DNA of 64,000 nt from M3 sp045133615 (GTDB taxonomy: Bacteria; Bacteroidota; Bacteroidia; Bacteroidales; Muribaculaceae): positions 1 to 64,000 of the forward strand of contig JBGUUQ010000087.1 in NCBI GenBank assembly GCA_045133615.1. Direction: 5' to 3'. Positions 44,350-53,196 of the stretch are shown here, one piece after another. A program made the position numbers and the translations under genes. Below the pieces are notes generated by a model. That model was not told the origin of the DNA and ran no database searches. It saw nothing but the letters and a program-made list of their open reading frames with translations. Position 1 is the stretch's first letter. Every line of letters starts with the position of its first letter.

Positions 44350-46551
44350 TTATTTTGCGAATTTTCCGTGACGAGCAGTTCCGTCGGCGAAGTCTACGGA
44401 GTAGACGTAAATGCCTTGGGGAAGTGCGGTGATGTCGGCGGTGTTACCCACAACTTTGCTTACCATGCCACCACCAATGGTGTAGATGGAGATAACGGCT
44501 TGGTCGGCTCCTGAAACAGTCACTGCATCGCGAGAAACGCGAACGGTAACATTGTCGACAGCGACTTCGTCAATACCGGTTACTGCGCAGTCGGTCCATA
44601 CGGCGTAGTTGTCGCCATAGGTCTGCAAGGTGTAGCCGGTGGGAACAGAATAAGCGTAGCGAGTACCAATCTTCACGATGAGGTTACCATTTTTACCGGA
44701 AACTTTGGCAGCGTAGATGTCGGAAGCGGATTCGAGTACTTCGACGGTGCTCTGGTTGTGAACGCCTACGGATTTACGAATGTCGATGAGTTTGGCAATT
44801 TCGCTCTTGTTTGAGAGCCAGTGAGGGAGGAATACGCAAGGAGTACCGGGAGAGCAGAGCATGAATGCATTGGCTTCGCCTACGTTGCCGTCCATGCGGT
44901 TGTAGTCTTCGCGGTAGGTGTCGTGGTTATCGATAAATGTAACGGCGTATTTGGTGAATGAGTCCATGTGGATAAGACCTGCGGGCTGGTTGGTGGTGCC
45001 GTAGCGTGCCCAAACGAGCTTGGTGTAGTCGCTACCTTCAAGAGCGTCGTTGACAGCGTATTTGAAGGGGAAGTCGAATGCGGCAGAGTTGTAGCCGGTG
45101 GCTTCAATCCATGCGGTGATGGCATCGTAACCGTCCCAATATTCACCTACGGAGTAGAGAGCTTGAGCAGACTTGTTGTATTCGCCTACATAGTAGCCTG
45201 CGTAGCCTTTAACCATGTCGTAACGCCAACCGCAGTAGCCGAGGTCGTTTTTGAGGAAGTCGAGATAGGCTTTGATGCCGGCTTGAACTTTTGCGTTGGT
45301 GTGGTCGAGGTCGCGAGAAGAGCCGAAGTCGTCGCCGGTGTCGGCAGCTCCGGTGGGAGTGGCTTGTCCGGATTCGTAGGCAACTTCATCGGTGCAACAG
45401 ATAGCCCAAGGTCCCCATTCGTAGGTGACACCGTTGTAGGTTTCAGTGGGGAAGTCGGTCCAGTTGGAAGCACCGCTACGGTGGTTGACAACAACATCTT
45501 CGATGATGCCAGTGCCGAGATCTTTGTAGGTATTAATCATTGTGCGAAGTTCGGATTCGGTACCGAATGCTCCATTATGGTTGGTAAACCAATAAACGGG
45601 GTCGTAACCCATACTATAGTTGCCGGAAGCCGATTTACCGCTGTTGGGCACCCACATCAAATCGAAGTATTGAGAGATTTCGGACGCCATGTCGGTGAGC
45701 TCTGTCCAACCGTATTTGCTATAAGAGTCCCAATAGAAGCCTTGGAGCATTACGCCGGTGTATTCGCTCGGCCAAGCAAAGCCTTCGCCACCGATATATT
45801 CGCCGGAAACGACTGACACTTCAATTGCGGTGCCGGAAGTGCTTTTGAGCTTGAAGTATGTGTCGGATGTGATGCCGGTGATGTCGACAGTCTGATTTGT
45901 TCCGTCGTTGAAGATGATGTTGATAGAGGTTTCTTCAGCGGGGAATGTGTAGGCGTAGTAGGTGTCGCCGTCGTAGGTGGCGGTGCGGGTCACTTTTGTG
46001 CCGGGCCATGCACCGAGGAGTTGGTCGCCGGCAGTGTTCCATGCGTAGAAGTTAACGGAAGACCAAGCAGAGGATTTCAAAAGGTAGATGGAGATACCGG
46101 TGTTTTCGGAGTCGTCGCCGGTGTTGCCGGAATCATCACCAGAGTCATCGCCACTATCATCGCCGGAGTCGTCGGAAGGGGTGTAAACAGACCATGTGCC
46201 ACCGCCTTTGTTCCATGTTCCGGAAGCCACTGTATAGCAGTTATTCGTTCCATCGTAGGTCAAATCATTAGTTTGATCCCACTCGGTGTCCCAACTATTG
46301 GTGGTGGTAGATCCATCCATACGACAGAAAATCACGTTGGTATATCCAGCGGGGATTTCTCCTTTGTAGAGGTCGGTTTCGCCGGAAACGGCAGTCATGC
46401 TAACCCAACCAGTGGTGGACCCGCTCCAATAGTAGATAGCAAAACGAGCACTTGCCAATAACCAATTGCTGTTGGGCTTCAAATACAGCGTCGTAGCGTT
46501 AGCCGCAAGCACGCAAATAAGCGCGACAATCAATGAGTAGATTCTTCTCAT
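44350..46551 (-). CDS. Secreted GH13 alpha-amylase with starch-binding modules and T9SS domain
   Basis: The protein has 733 residues. Signal peptide 1-20; a starch-module-like domain 22-123 shared with the 1585-residue protein; an Asp-Ser-Gly linker 127-150 (DDSG repeats); a CBM26-like module 152-247 with LLGAWPGT; then the GH13 barrel. The catalytic residues are Asp445 (GWRYD), Glu470 (SVGE) and Asp544 (FIDNHD). The C-terminal 75 or so residues are a T9SS sorting domain. It hydrolyses alpha-1,4 glucans outside the cell. No Sus-type SusC/SusD pair is beside it, so it works as a lone secreted enzyme or with distant partners. Confidence 0.93.
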   Translation of the reverse strand: MRRIYSLIVALICVLAANATTLYLKPNSNWLLASARFAIYYWSGSTTGWVSMTAVSGETDLYKGEIPAGYTNVIFCRMDGSTTTNSWDTEWDQTNDLTYDGTNNCYTVASGTWNKGGGTWSVYTPSDDSGDDSGDDSGDDSGNTGDDSENTGISIYLLKSSAWSSVNFYAWNTAGDQLLGAWPGTKVTRTATYDGDTYYAYTFPAEETSINIIFNDGTNQTVDITGITSDTYFKLKSTSGTAIEVSVVSGEYIGGEGFAWPSEYTGVMLQGFYWDSYSKYGWTELTDMASEISQYFDLMWVPNSGKSASGNYSMGYDPVYWFTNHNGAFGTESELRTMINTYKDLGTGIIEDVVVNHRSGASNWTDFPTETYNGVTYEWGPWAICCTDEVAYESGQATPTGAADTGDDFGSSRDLDHTNAKVQAGIKAYLDFLKNDLGYCGWRYDMVKGYAGYYVGEYNKSAQALYSVGEYWDGYDAITAWIEATGYNSAAFDFPFKYAVNDALEGSDYTKLVWARYGTTNQPAGLIHMDSFTKYAVTFIDNHDTYREDYNRMDGNVGEANAFMLCSPGTPCVFLPHWLSNKSEIAKLIDIRKSVGVHNQSTVEVLESASDIYAAKVSGKNGNLIVKIGTRYAYSVPTGYTLQTYGDNYAVWTDCAVTGIDEVAVDNVTVRVSRDAVTVSGADQAVISIYTIGGGMVSKVVGNTADITALPQGIYVYSVDFADGTARHGKFAK

Positions 46552-46633
46552 GTCAAGAAAAAAATTAAAATGTTAGAATTGATAGGTTAATTAAAAAAGA
46601 TTCGCTATTAATAGTCACTTATTCAGTGTAATG

Positions 46634-46641
46634 CAAAAGTA
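46634..46641 (-). promoter_or_regulatory. -7 box TACTTTTG of the amylase gene
   Basis: It fits TAnnTTTG and gives a leader of about 77 nt. The leader ends with TAACATTTTAAT before the start codon, the same stretch as in front of the 1585-residue T9SS gene. Confidence 0.5.
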
Positions 46642-46695
46642 CAAATTTTTTGATTTGCAAACGCTTTTTTTAACAGATTTCGCTGAAAAAACAGC

Positions 46696-46703
46696 TATCT
46701 TTG
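46696..46703 (+). promoter_or_regulatory. -7 box TATCTTTG of the radical SAM gene
   Basis: It matches the consensus exactly and lies 29 bp before the ATG; no clear -33 element was seen. Confidence 0.5.
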
Positions 46704-46732
46704 TCCTTGAAACACAGAAATAAAGGAAGATT

Positions 46733-47509
46733 ATGGTAACGATATTATTTCATAGCACTATATTCGGTCCGATTCACAGCCGCCGACTCGGTACATCGCT
46801 CGGAGTGAATCTATCGCCAACGGATGGCAAAATATGCTCGTTTGACTGCGTGTACTGCGAAGCGGGGTATAACTCGCAGGGTGCAGGCACAAGCGGATTT
46901 CCGGCACGAGAGGATGTAAAACGACAACTTGAAGCGACGTTGGCGGAGATGAACGCGAAGGGCGAACGATTGGACGTGATAACGTTTTCGGGAAACGGAG
47001 AGCCTACGCTGCATCCGGACTTTGCCGGGGTGATAGATGACACGCTTGCGCTTCGAGATAAGTATTTTCCGATGGTGAAGGTGAGTGTGCTATGCAATTC
47101 GACCCGTCTGCACAAGCCGGAGGTGGTGGCTGCACTGCGCCGCGTGGACAATAATATTCTCAAACTTGACTCAGCGGTGACGGCAACGATGAGGGCGATA
47201 GACCAACCGGGGTCGCCGGATTTCACGGTGGAGCGGTTGCTACCGCAATTGGAAGCTATGGGGGAGGATTGCATAATACAGACGATGATGCTACGCGGAC
47301 GCCACAATGGAGTGGAGATAGACAATACGACACCGGAGGAGGTGGATGCTTTGACTGAGGCTTACAAGCGGATAAAGCCGCGAGAAGTGATGCTCTACTC
47401 GATAGACCGAGAGACTCCGGAGAGCAATCTGCAGAAGGTGGAACGCGAGGAGCTTGAACGGATAGCGGAGGTGTGGCGCAAAGATGGAATTAAGGTACAA
47501 GTGAGTTAG
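46733..47509 (+). CDS. Radical SAM protein
   Basis: The protein has 258 residues. The cluster motif CSFDCVYCEAG (Cx3Cx2C) follows an N-terminal stretch FGPIHSRRLGTSLGVNLSP, typical of the YfkB/MJ1093-like group. SAM is cleaved to a 5'-deoxyadenosyl radical; the substrate is unknown. The later block VISFSGNGEPTLHPDF-like (ITFSGNGEPTLHPD) is the SAM-binding GNGEPT variant of GGE. It lies 6 bp from the next gene, with which it is co-transcribed. Confidence 0.87.
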   Translation: MVTILFHSTIFGPIHSRRLGTSLGVNLSPTDGKICSFDCVYCEAGYNSQGAGTSGFPAREDVKRQLEATLAEMNAKGERLDVITFSGNGEPTLHPDFAGVIDDTLALRDKYFPMVKVSVLCNSTRLHKPEVVAALRRVDNNILKLDSAVTATMRAIDQPGSPDFTVERLLPQLEAMGEDCIIQTMMLRGRHNGVEIDNTTPEEVDALTEAYKRIKPREVMLYSIDRETPESNLQKVEREELERIAEVWRKDGIKVQVS

Positions 47510-47515
47510 TGCGAT

Positions 47516-48427
47516 ATGGAGAAGAGCATAATATACCCTCAACCGCTAAAAGCGGGGGACAGGATAGCAATAGTGTCACCAGCATCGATCATAAATCCCG
47601 ACTATGTGGCAGGGGCTGCGGAAACGCTTCGCCGACAGGGCTGGGAGCCGGTGGTGTATCCTCACGCATTGGGCGCCAACGGGAGCTACAGCGGGAGCGT
47701 GGCGGAGCGAATGGGGGATATGACGGCGGCTCTGACGGATGAGTCGATTCGTGCCGTGTTGTGTTCCCGCGGAGGATACGGAGCGGTGCATCTGCTTGAG
47801 GAGCTTTCGGCAATGAATCTGCGCAAGGATGCGAAGTGGATTATAGGGTTCAGCGACATTTCGGCATTGCATGCGATGATGGCATCGCAGGGTGTGGCAA
47901 GCGTGCATGCGTCGATGTGCAAGCATTTGGCGTTGCATCCCGACGATGATGCGTCGCAATCGCTGTTTGAGATACTGCGCGGCGGGATGCCGAAATATTG
48001 CGTAGAAAGCCATCGGGCGAATCGTCGCGGTGTTGCCACCGGAAGGATTGCCGGGGGGAATATGGCGGTGCTCGGCGGGCTGATAGGGTCGAAGTATGAC
48101 CTGTTTAGCATGTATGGCGATGATACGATTCTGTTTATAGAGGATATAGCGGAGCCAATCTACAAGATAGAGCGAATACTATATCAGTTGCGAATGGCGG
48201 GTGTATTGTCTCGCTTGAAGGGGCTAATCGTGGGGCGGTTTACGGAATATAAAGCGGACCGCAACTATAATGACATGTATGAGATGATAGCGGATATGGT
48301 GGCGCAATATGACTATCCTGTGGCGTTTGACTTTCCGATAGGACACGTCGATGAAAATCTCCCGATTGTGGAATCGGCGATGGTGACGCTCAGCGTTGGA
48401 GAAAGGACCGAGCTGAAGATGGGCTAA
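47516..48427 (+). CDS. LD-carboxypeptidase (peptidase S66)
   Basis: The protein has 303 residues. The nucleophile Ser is in the CSRGGYGAVHLLEEL motif, with the Glu and His of the Ser-Glu-His triad in the C-terminal half (IGHVDENLPIVE). S66 enzymes cut the L,D-peptide bond of peptidoglycan tetrapeptides in recycling; the MccF branch instead inactivates microcin C. No signal peptide is visible, so a cytoplasmic recycling role is favoured. The 3' end overlaps the small gene at 48424 convergently by 4 bp. Confidence 0.88.
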   Translation: MEKSIIYPQPLKAGDRIAIVSPASIINPDYVAGAAETLRRQGWEPVVYPHALGANGSYSGSVAERMGDMTAALTDESIRAVLCSRGGYGAVHLLEELSAMNLRKDAKWIIGFSDISALHAMMASQGVASVHASMCKHLALHPDDDASQSLFEILRGGMPKYCVESHRANRRGVATGRIAGGNMAVLGGLIGSKYDLFSMYGDDTILFIEDIAEPIYKIERILYQLRMAGVLSRLKGLIVGRFTEYKADRNYNDMYEMIADMVAQYDYPVAFDFPIGHVDENLPIVESAMVTLSVGERTELKMG

Positions 48428-48639
48428 TCGAGATTGCCTCGGTATTCGCGGGAAAGTTCTCCGGCAAGATATTCGTCGCTACGGCAGTGCATATCGGCAA
48501 TGCCTTCGCTCATCAGTTCGTAGGTCAGCGAATTGTAGAAAAATTCCAATGCGTCTTCATACGATATTCGTTCGCTGTCGGCAAACAGTTTGACAACGCG
48601 AGCATATTTCATTTGCAATATAGTCTTGTCGGCAAGCAT
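48424..48639 (-). CDS. Small protein, third gene of the DUF3990 cassette
   Basis: The protein has 71 residues and looks all-helical (MKYARVVKLFADSERISYEDALEFFYNSLTYELM). Related short genes sit next to DUF3990 genes in many Bacteroidales, which makes an immunity or antitoxin role plausible. It lies 4 bp after the DUF3990 gene and ends on the LD-carboxypeptidase stop. I do not recognise a domain with certainty. Confidence 0.6.
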   Translation of the reverse strand: MLADKTILQMKYARVVKLFADSERISYEDALEFFYNSLTYELMSEGIADMHCRSDEYLAGELSREYRGNLD

Positions 48640-48643
48640 AAAA

Positions 48644-49120
48644 TCAGGCGTTTAATTCAATAGCGTCAATAAATCGCAAACGGGAATCAATCAAACTCTG
48701 ACTGACAATGCATATCTGATGGTTGGGCTTTTCGTAAGCCAATCGCCCCAAAGCGTCTTTCTTGTCAATCAATCCGGAAAAGTACAAATCGATGGTGTTG
48801 AATACCCTATCATCTGCTATACCGCCTTCAATCATATCTATCCCGGAAACAGGGACTCCGCGACGGCATGATGCGACAAAATCCAACCATTGCTCGTCGT
48901 AATGAGGAAAAGTCTTTACCGTAAAGGGAGAGATGTCATCGTCCAATTCATATCGATTTATGTAGGCTACACCATTTCGACGCAGGAAGCGTTGAGCATA
49001 ATTTTCAGCCTGCTCTTTCAGAGAGGTAAGATAAAAACCTTTGCCAAAATCGAGATTGTCGCGTGAATGAAACACATCGGGAGTGCTCACAATGACCGAA
49101 GACGCATGGTAAAGTATCAT
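48644..49120 (-). CDS. DUF3990 protein (ADP-ribosyltransferase-like)
   Basis: The protein has 158 residues. It begins ILYHASSVIVSTPDVFHSRDNLDFGKGFYLTSLKEQAENYA: the YHxS/FGxGFY pattern is the N-terminal half of the DUF3990 family, which is placed in the ADP-ribosyltransferase fold. The later DFVASCRRG and GIADDRVFNTI fit the family. NAD-dependent modification of a target is inferred from fold, not shown. It overlaps the upstream small gene by 4 bp and is followed 4 bp later by another, so three small genes form one compact unit. Confidence 0.75.
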   Translation of the reverse strand: MILYHASSVIVSTPDVFHSRDNLDFGKGFYLTSLKEQAENYAQRFLRRNGVAYINRYELDDDISPFTVKTFPHYDEQWLDFVASCRRGVPVSGIDMIEGGIADDRVFNTIDLYFSGLIDKKDALGRLAYEKPNHQICIVSQSLIDSRLRFIDAIELNA

Positions 49121-49332
49121 TGCAAAGCTCCTTTCTCTTTGAGGAGTGAAACGAGGTCGTCGACGATATATTCCCTACTGAAAGTGTGTAGCACATCGTA
49201 GGAGGGCAATATATAGCTGAACAAAATACCGGTTTTACGCAGCATGGTATATACTTCGGCTGCGCTTAATTTCAACGCATCGGCAAGATTGCCGACACAA
49301 AAAACGGTAAAATTCAATTGTTCGGTATTCAT
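49117..49332 (-). CDS. DUF3791 small protein, first gene of the cassette
   Basis: From ATG 49332 (MNTEQLNFTVFCVGN) the protein has 71 residues; a 12-codon extension would overlap the promoter. It has the DUF3791 pattern (LADALKLSAAEVYTMLRKTG, then DVLHTFSREYIVDDLV). It probably neutralises or accompanies the DUF3990 protein. Its 4-bp overlap with the next gene implies coupled translation. Confidence 0.7.
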   Translation of the reverse strand: MNTEQLNFTVFCVGNLADALKLSAAEVYTMLRKTGILFSYILPSYDVLHTFSREYIVDDLVSLLKEKGALQ

Positions 49333-49338
49333 ATCTGA

Positions 49339-49369
49339 CAAAGTTAGCGATTCTGATATAAATAACAAA
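49339..49369 (-). promoter_or_regulatory. Promoter of the DUF3791-DUF3990 cassette
   Basis: On the - strand, TTTG (49369-49366), 19 bp, then TAACTTTG (49346-49339). The start codon is only 6 bp after the -7 box, so the transcript should be leaderless or nearly so. Confidence 0.65.
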
Positions 49370-49390
49370 TATGGGGAGAGAAAAATCTTG

Positions 49391-49422
49391 TTTGCGAGAT
49401 TGGTTGAGAATGATTAATTTTG
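49391..49422 (+). promoter_or_regulatory. Promoter of argS
   Basis: TTTG (49391-49394), 20 bp, then TAATTTTG (49415-49422); the leader to ATG 49451 is about 22 nt. Confidence 0.65.
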
Positions 49423-49450
49423 CACTTAAAATCAATAAATTGGAATAATT

Positions 49451-51235
49451 ATGTCGATAGATAACATCATCGCTCAGGCGGTGGCCCGCGCCGTCAAAGA
49501 GCTTTACGGAATAGAGTGTGATGCCACGACCATCACTCCACAGACAACAAAGGCAGAATTTGAAGGAAATCTTACCATATTGGTGTTTCCATGGGTGAAG
49601 GCAGTCCGAAAGGCTCCCGAAGCGTTAGGAAACGAGATAGGGGAGTGGCTTGTGGCAAATGAGCCGGCGGTGAATCGCTTCAATGTGGTGAAAGGGTTCC
49701 TCAATATCGTAATCGAACCTACATATTTCACATCGGTGCTCCGCCACATCGACGAAACGGAGGAATATGGCTCGGTGAAGGCTACTGATGAGAGTCCGCT
49801 CGTGATGGTGGAATATTCTTCGCCCAATACGAACAAACCGCTTCACTTAGGACATATCCGCAACAATCTGCTCGGCTATAGTCTTTCGGAAATACTCAAG
49901 GCGTGCGGCAACCGCGTGGTTAAGACCAATATAGTCAATGACCGCGGTATCCATATCTGCAAGTCGATGCTCGCTTGGCAGAAGTGGGGCGAAGGAGTGA
50001 CTCCCGAATCGGCAGGCAAGAAGGGGGACCACTTAATCGGCGACTTCTATGTGCTGTTTGACAAGCATTACAAGGCTGAATTGAAGCAGTTGATGGAAGA
50101 GCAGGGTATGAGCCAAGAGGATGCCGAAAAGGCATCGCCACTGATGCAGGAGGCTCGCGCAATGCTTCGCCGATGGGAACAAAAGGACCCGGAAATACGC
50201 GAATTGTGGGAGATGATGAACTCGTGGGTGTATGCCGGTTTTGACGAAACGTATAAGCGTCTCGGCGTAGACTTCGACAAAATCTATTACGAAAGCGATA
50301 CGTATCTCGAAGGTAAGGACAAAGTGCTCGAAGGTTTGGAGAAGGGTATCATGTACCGCAAGGAGGATGGCTCTGTGTGGGCTGACCTTACGGCTGACGG
50401 CCTTGACCACAAGTTGTTGCTCCGCAGCGACGGAACTTCGGTGTATATGACTCAGGATATAGGTACGGCGAAACTCCGCTATCAGGATTTCCCCATCGAC
50501 AAGATGATATATGTGGTGGGCAATGAGCAGAACTATCACTTCCAAGTGCTTTCGTTACTCCTCGACAAGCTCGGATTTAAGTGGGGCAAGGATTTGGTGC
50601 ACTTCTCATACGGAATGGTGGAACTTCCGGAGGGTAAGATGAAGAGCCGTGAGGGCACGGTGGTGGATGCCGATGACTTGATGGATGAAATGGTAGATAC
50701 GGCTCGTCTGGTGTCGGGAGAACTCGGCAAGCTCGATGAGTGCAGCCCGGAAGAAGCGGAGGCAATCTCTACAATGGTGGGATTGGGTGCGCTTAAATAT
50801 TTCCTCTTGAAGGTAGACCCGCGCAAGAATATGACATTCAACCCGAAAGAGTCAATCGATTTCAACGGCAACACCGGTCCGTTTATCCAATATACTTATG
50901 CGCGTATCCGCTCGGTGCTCCGCAAGGCAGCCGATGTGGAAAAAGCCGATTACAGCGCAGTGGCACCCAACGACAAGGAGATAGCATTGATACAGCTTTT
51001 GGCCGACTATCCTTCGAAGGTAGCTGAAGCCGGTCGCAATTACAGCCCGGCACTTATCGCCAACTATGCTTATGAGCTGGTGAAGGCTTACAATCAGTTC
51101 TACCACGACTATTCGATACTTCGCGAGGAGGATGCCGCAGTGCGCACGTTCCGCCTTGTATTGTCGGAAAATGTGTCGCGAGTGGTTCGCTCGGCAATGA
51201 AGTTGCTCGGCATCAATGTGCCTGAAAGAATGTAG
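49451..51235 (+). CDS. argS: Arginyl-tRNA synthetase
   Basis: The protein has 594 residues, full length. It has the HIGH-type motif (PLHLGHIRNN), the KMSKS-type GKMKSREGTVVD, and the C-terminal DALR anticodon-binding domain. It charges tRNA-Arg. It is transcribed alone from its own promoter and is followed 51 bp later by the BI-1 gene. Confidence 0.97.
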   Translation: MSIDNIIAQAVARAVKELYGIECDATTITPQTTKAEFEGNLTILVFPWVKAVRKAPEALGNEIGEWLVANEPAVNRFNVVKGFLNIVIEPTYFTSVLRHIDETEEYGSVKATDESPLVMVEYSSPNTNKPLHLGHIRNNLLGYSLSEILKACGNRVVKTNIVNDRGIHICKSMLAWQKWGEGVTPESAGKKGDHLIGDFYVLFDKHYKAELKQLMEEQGMSQEDAEKASPLMQEARAMLRRWEQKDPEIRELWEMMNSWVYAGFDETYKRLGVDFDKIYYESDTYLEGKDKVLEGLEKGIMYRKEDGSVWADLTADGLDHKLLLRSDGTSVYMTQDIGTAKLRYQDFPIDKMIYVVGNEQNYHFQVLSLLLDKLGFKWGKDLVHFSYGMVELPEGKMKSREGTVVDADDLMDEMVDTARLVSGELGKLDECSPEEAEAISTMVGLGALKYFLLKVDPRKNMTFNPKESIDFNGNTGPFIQYTYARIRSVLRKAADVEKADYSAVAPNDKEIALIQLLADYPSKVAEAGRNYSPALIANYAYELVKAYNQFYHDYSILREEDAAVRTFRLVLSENVSRVVRSAMKLLGINVPERM

Positions 51236-51286
51236 GGTCGCGACTGAACTTTTTAATGAATCAGGTGTTAACACTGAATAATAAGC

Positions 51287-51991
51287 ATGAATATGAACAA
51301 TTATGATGTAAATACTTATGGCATCTCGCTTGACAAGCAGGTGTCGCAGGTGATGAAGCGAGTGTATGTGAAGATGTTTTTGGCGTTGTTGGTAACAGCC
51401 GCTACGGCATGGATTATCGGCACGAATGAGACGTTTATCTTATATATGGCACAGCACTCGTGGCTATATTGGGGACTGATGCTTGCCGAATTGGGTATGG
51501 TAATCGGTATCTCCGGAGCAATCAACAAGATGAAGTCGGGATTGGCGTCAAGCTTGTTTTATCTGTTTGCGGTGGTAAACGGGGCGGTATTCTCAATAAT
51601 CCTTGCGGTCTATTCGATTGACTCGATTTTCAAGACATTTCTCATCACAGCCGGAGTGTTTGGCGCAATGAGTGTCTACGGATATTTCACGGAAAAGGAT
51701 TTGACCAAATTCGGGTCGTTTCTACGAATGGCTCTGTGGGGTTTGATAATCTGCATTGTGGTGAATATCTTCATGAAGAGCAACACAATGGATTGGATTA
51801 TCTCTTTTGTCGGAGTGGTGATTTTTATCGGTTTGACAGCTTGGGATACTCAGAAAATCAAACAAATGGCAATGCAAATGCCTGATGCGACTGACGGACG
51901 CCTTGCAACTCTCGGCGCATTAAGTCTGTATCTTGACTTTATCAATCTGTTTTTGTATCTGCTCAGATTTTTCGGAGCATCGCGAGATTAA
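51287..51991 (+). CDS. Bax inhibitor-1 / YccA family membrane protein
   Basis: The protein has 234 residues with seven hydrophobic segments and the family's acidic C-terminal region (FVGVVIFIGLTAWDTQKIK ... SLYLDFINLFLYLLR). Bacterial members are thought to leak calcium in a pH-dependent way or to bind FtsH (YccA). Function here is not determinable further. Confidence 0.88.
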   Translation: MNMNNYDVNTYGISLDKQVSQVMKRVYVKMFLALLVTAATAWIIGTNETFILYMAQHSWLYWGLMLAELGMVIGISGAINKMKSGLASSLFYLFAVVNGAVFSIILAVYSIDSIFKTFLITAGVFGAMSVYGYFTEKDLTKFGSFLRMALWGLIICIVVNIFMKSNTMDWIISFVGVVIFIGLTAWDTQKIKQMAMQMPDATDGRLATLGALSLYLDFINLFLYLLRFFGASRD

Positions 51992-52009
51992 ATCCACAAA
52001 AACGAATAT

Positions 52010-52049
52010 AAAAAACGGTCGATTCTGCATTGTGCGGAGTCGACCGTTT
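52010..52049 (-). terminator. Bidirectional terminator between BI-1 and acyltransferase genes
   Basis: AAACGGTCGA and TCGACCGTTT form a perfect 10-bp stem (52013-52022 and 52040-52049). The A-run before it gives a T-run for the - strand transcript, so it mainly ends the acyltransferase gene. Confidence 0.8.
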
Positions 52050-52055
52050 CTGTTG

Positions 52056-53117
52056 TTATCGTTTTGCGCCGAAGAGGTAATGGGCTAATAGGGGACTGGT
52101 GCGAATTACAGCACTGACGAACAGACATAAAGCGATAATCAATGCAGCAACAAATAACGACAAAAACAATTGCAGAATAATCATATCGGACGACTCAATG
52201 TATGGCTTCAGATACTGCATATCAGGCAAAAACAGATAATGCAAAAGGTATATATCCAATGTACGACGTCCAATAAATTGGAGCATTTTACTTGCTCGCG
52301 CTCCGGACTGAAAATAAGTTTCGTTGCTCAAGAAAAATATAAACACAACAAGCAGCCCCGCATAGCGCACAATTATATCATGTACCGCTTTATACAGCAA
52401 TGGAACAGATTCCTTAAATCCATCATCAAAATACAGTAACAGACATCCAATGAATAAGAGTATTATTACGGCGCGGAAACGGTCGCTTTTCATGTAACCA
52501 ATAAACACCTCTCCATATTTACGACAAAGTATTCCAAAAGCAAAAAACTGGAAATATTTCGTCAAGTTTTCCAAACATAAAACATTCCACAATCTGCTAT
52601 CATTACGCAAAAAAATCAAACAGATCACACCAATAACGGACAATGTAATCAACCCGACATCCACAATTTTTCGGGAAGTATATCGTCCGACCAATGATAA
52701 TGTGTAATATATGATAAACATTTCAAACAGGACGATTGTAAACCAATATCCACCAAAACCATATTCAAAAACAGATAATGGATTACCACCCATACAAAGA
52801 GAAAAAAGCGAAAAGAAGAATATAGTCGGTATAATCTGTACTTTTGCTTTCTTTCGCATATTTTCGATGTAGAAACCGACGCTCCAACGTTCAACGGCTT
52901 TATATGCAATATATCCACTTATAAAGAAAAACATTGGCATTCTGAATGTAAGCAAAACAGAACCCAATACACTATCATATCCCCCAATACCATAAGTCGC
53001 GCCCAAGACATGTCCCAAAACGACTAAAAACATTGTGAAACCACGGAGGGCATCAATATAATTGATTCTACCCCCCCCCGATAAGTTATTGATTATCAAA
53101 GTATTATTATTTTCCAT
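52056..53117 (-). CDS. Acyltransferase family 3 membrane protein (paralogue 1), with G9 tract
   Basis: From ATG 53117 (MENNNTLIINNLSGGG) the protein has 353 residues with about ten membrane segments and the family signature RINYIDALRGFTMFLVVLGHV. Members O-acetylate sugars on LPS, capsule or peptidoglycan. The 5' coding part has nine consecutive G (codons for Gly-Gly-Gly, 53079-53071 on the - strand), which in its present length keeps the frame open; a change of one base would end translation within a few codons. Its neighbour at 53197-54258 is a clear paralogue without the tract. Confidence 0.82.
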   Translation of the reverse strand: MENNNTLIINNLSGGGRINYIDALRGFTMFLVVLGHVLGATYGIGGYDSVLGSVLLTFRMPMFFFISGYIAYKAVERWSVGFYIENMRKKAKVQIIPTIFFFSLFSLCMGGNPLSVFEYGFGGYWFTIVLFEMFIIYYTLSLVGRYTSRKIVDVGLITLSVIGVICLIFLRNDSRLWNVLCLENLTKYFQFFAFGILCRKYGEVFIGYMKSDRFRAVIILLFIGCLLLYFDDGFKESVPLLYKAVHDIIVRYAGLLVVFIFFLSNETYFQSGARASKMLQFIGRRTLDIYLLHYLFLPDMQYLKPYIESSDMIILQLFLSLFVAALIIALCLFVSAVIRTSPLLAHYLFGAKR

Positions 53118-53140
53118 TTTTAACTGTGATTGTATTTTTA

Positions 53141-53173
53141 CAAAAGTACACAAAATAGACTATTTAATCCAAA
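53141..53173 (-). promoter_or_regulatory. Promoter of acyltransferase paralogue 1
   Basis: On the - strand, TTTG (53173-53170), 21 bp, then TACTTTTG (53148-53141); the leader to ATG 53117 is about 17 nt. It separates this gene from paralogue 2. Confidence 0.6.
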
Positions 53174-53196
53174 AAATATAAGCCTTGACTTTGTTG

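Noticed and set aside
46095..46175. Tandem repeat near the amylase linker as a microsatellite
   Set aside because: It is the coding DNA of the Asp-Asp-Ser-Gly linker and stays in frame; no sign of slippage variants can be seen here.
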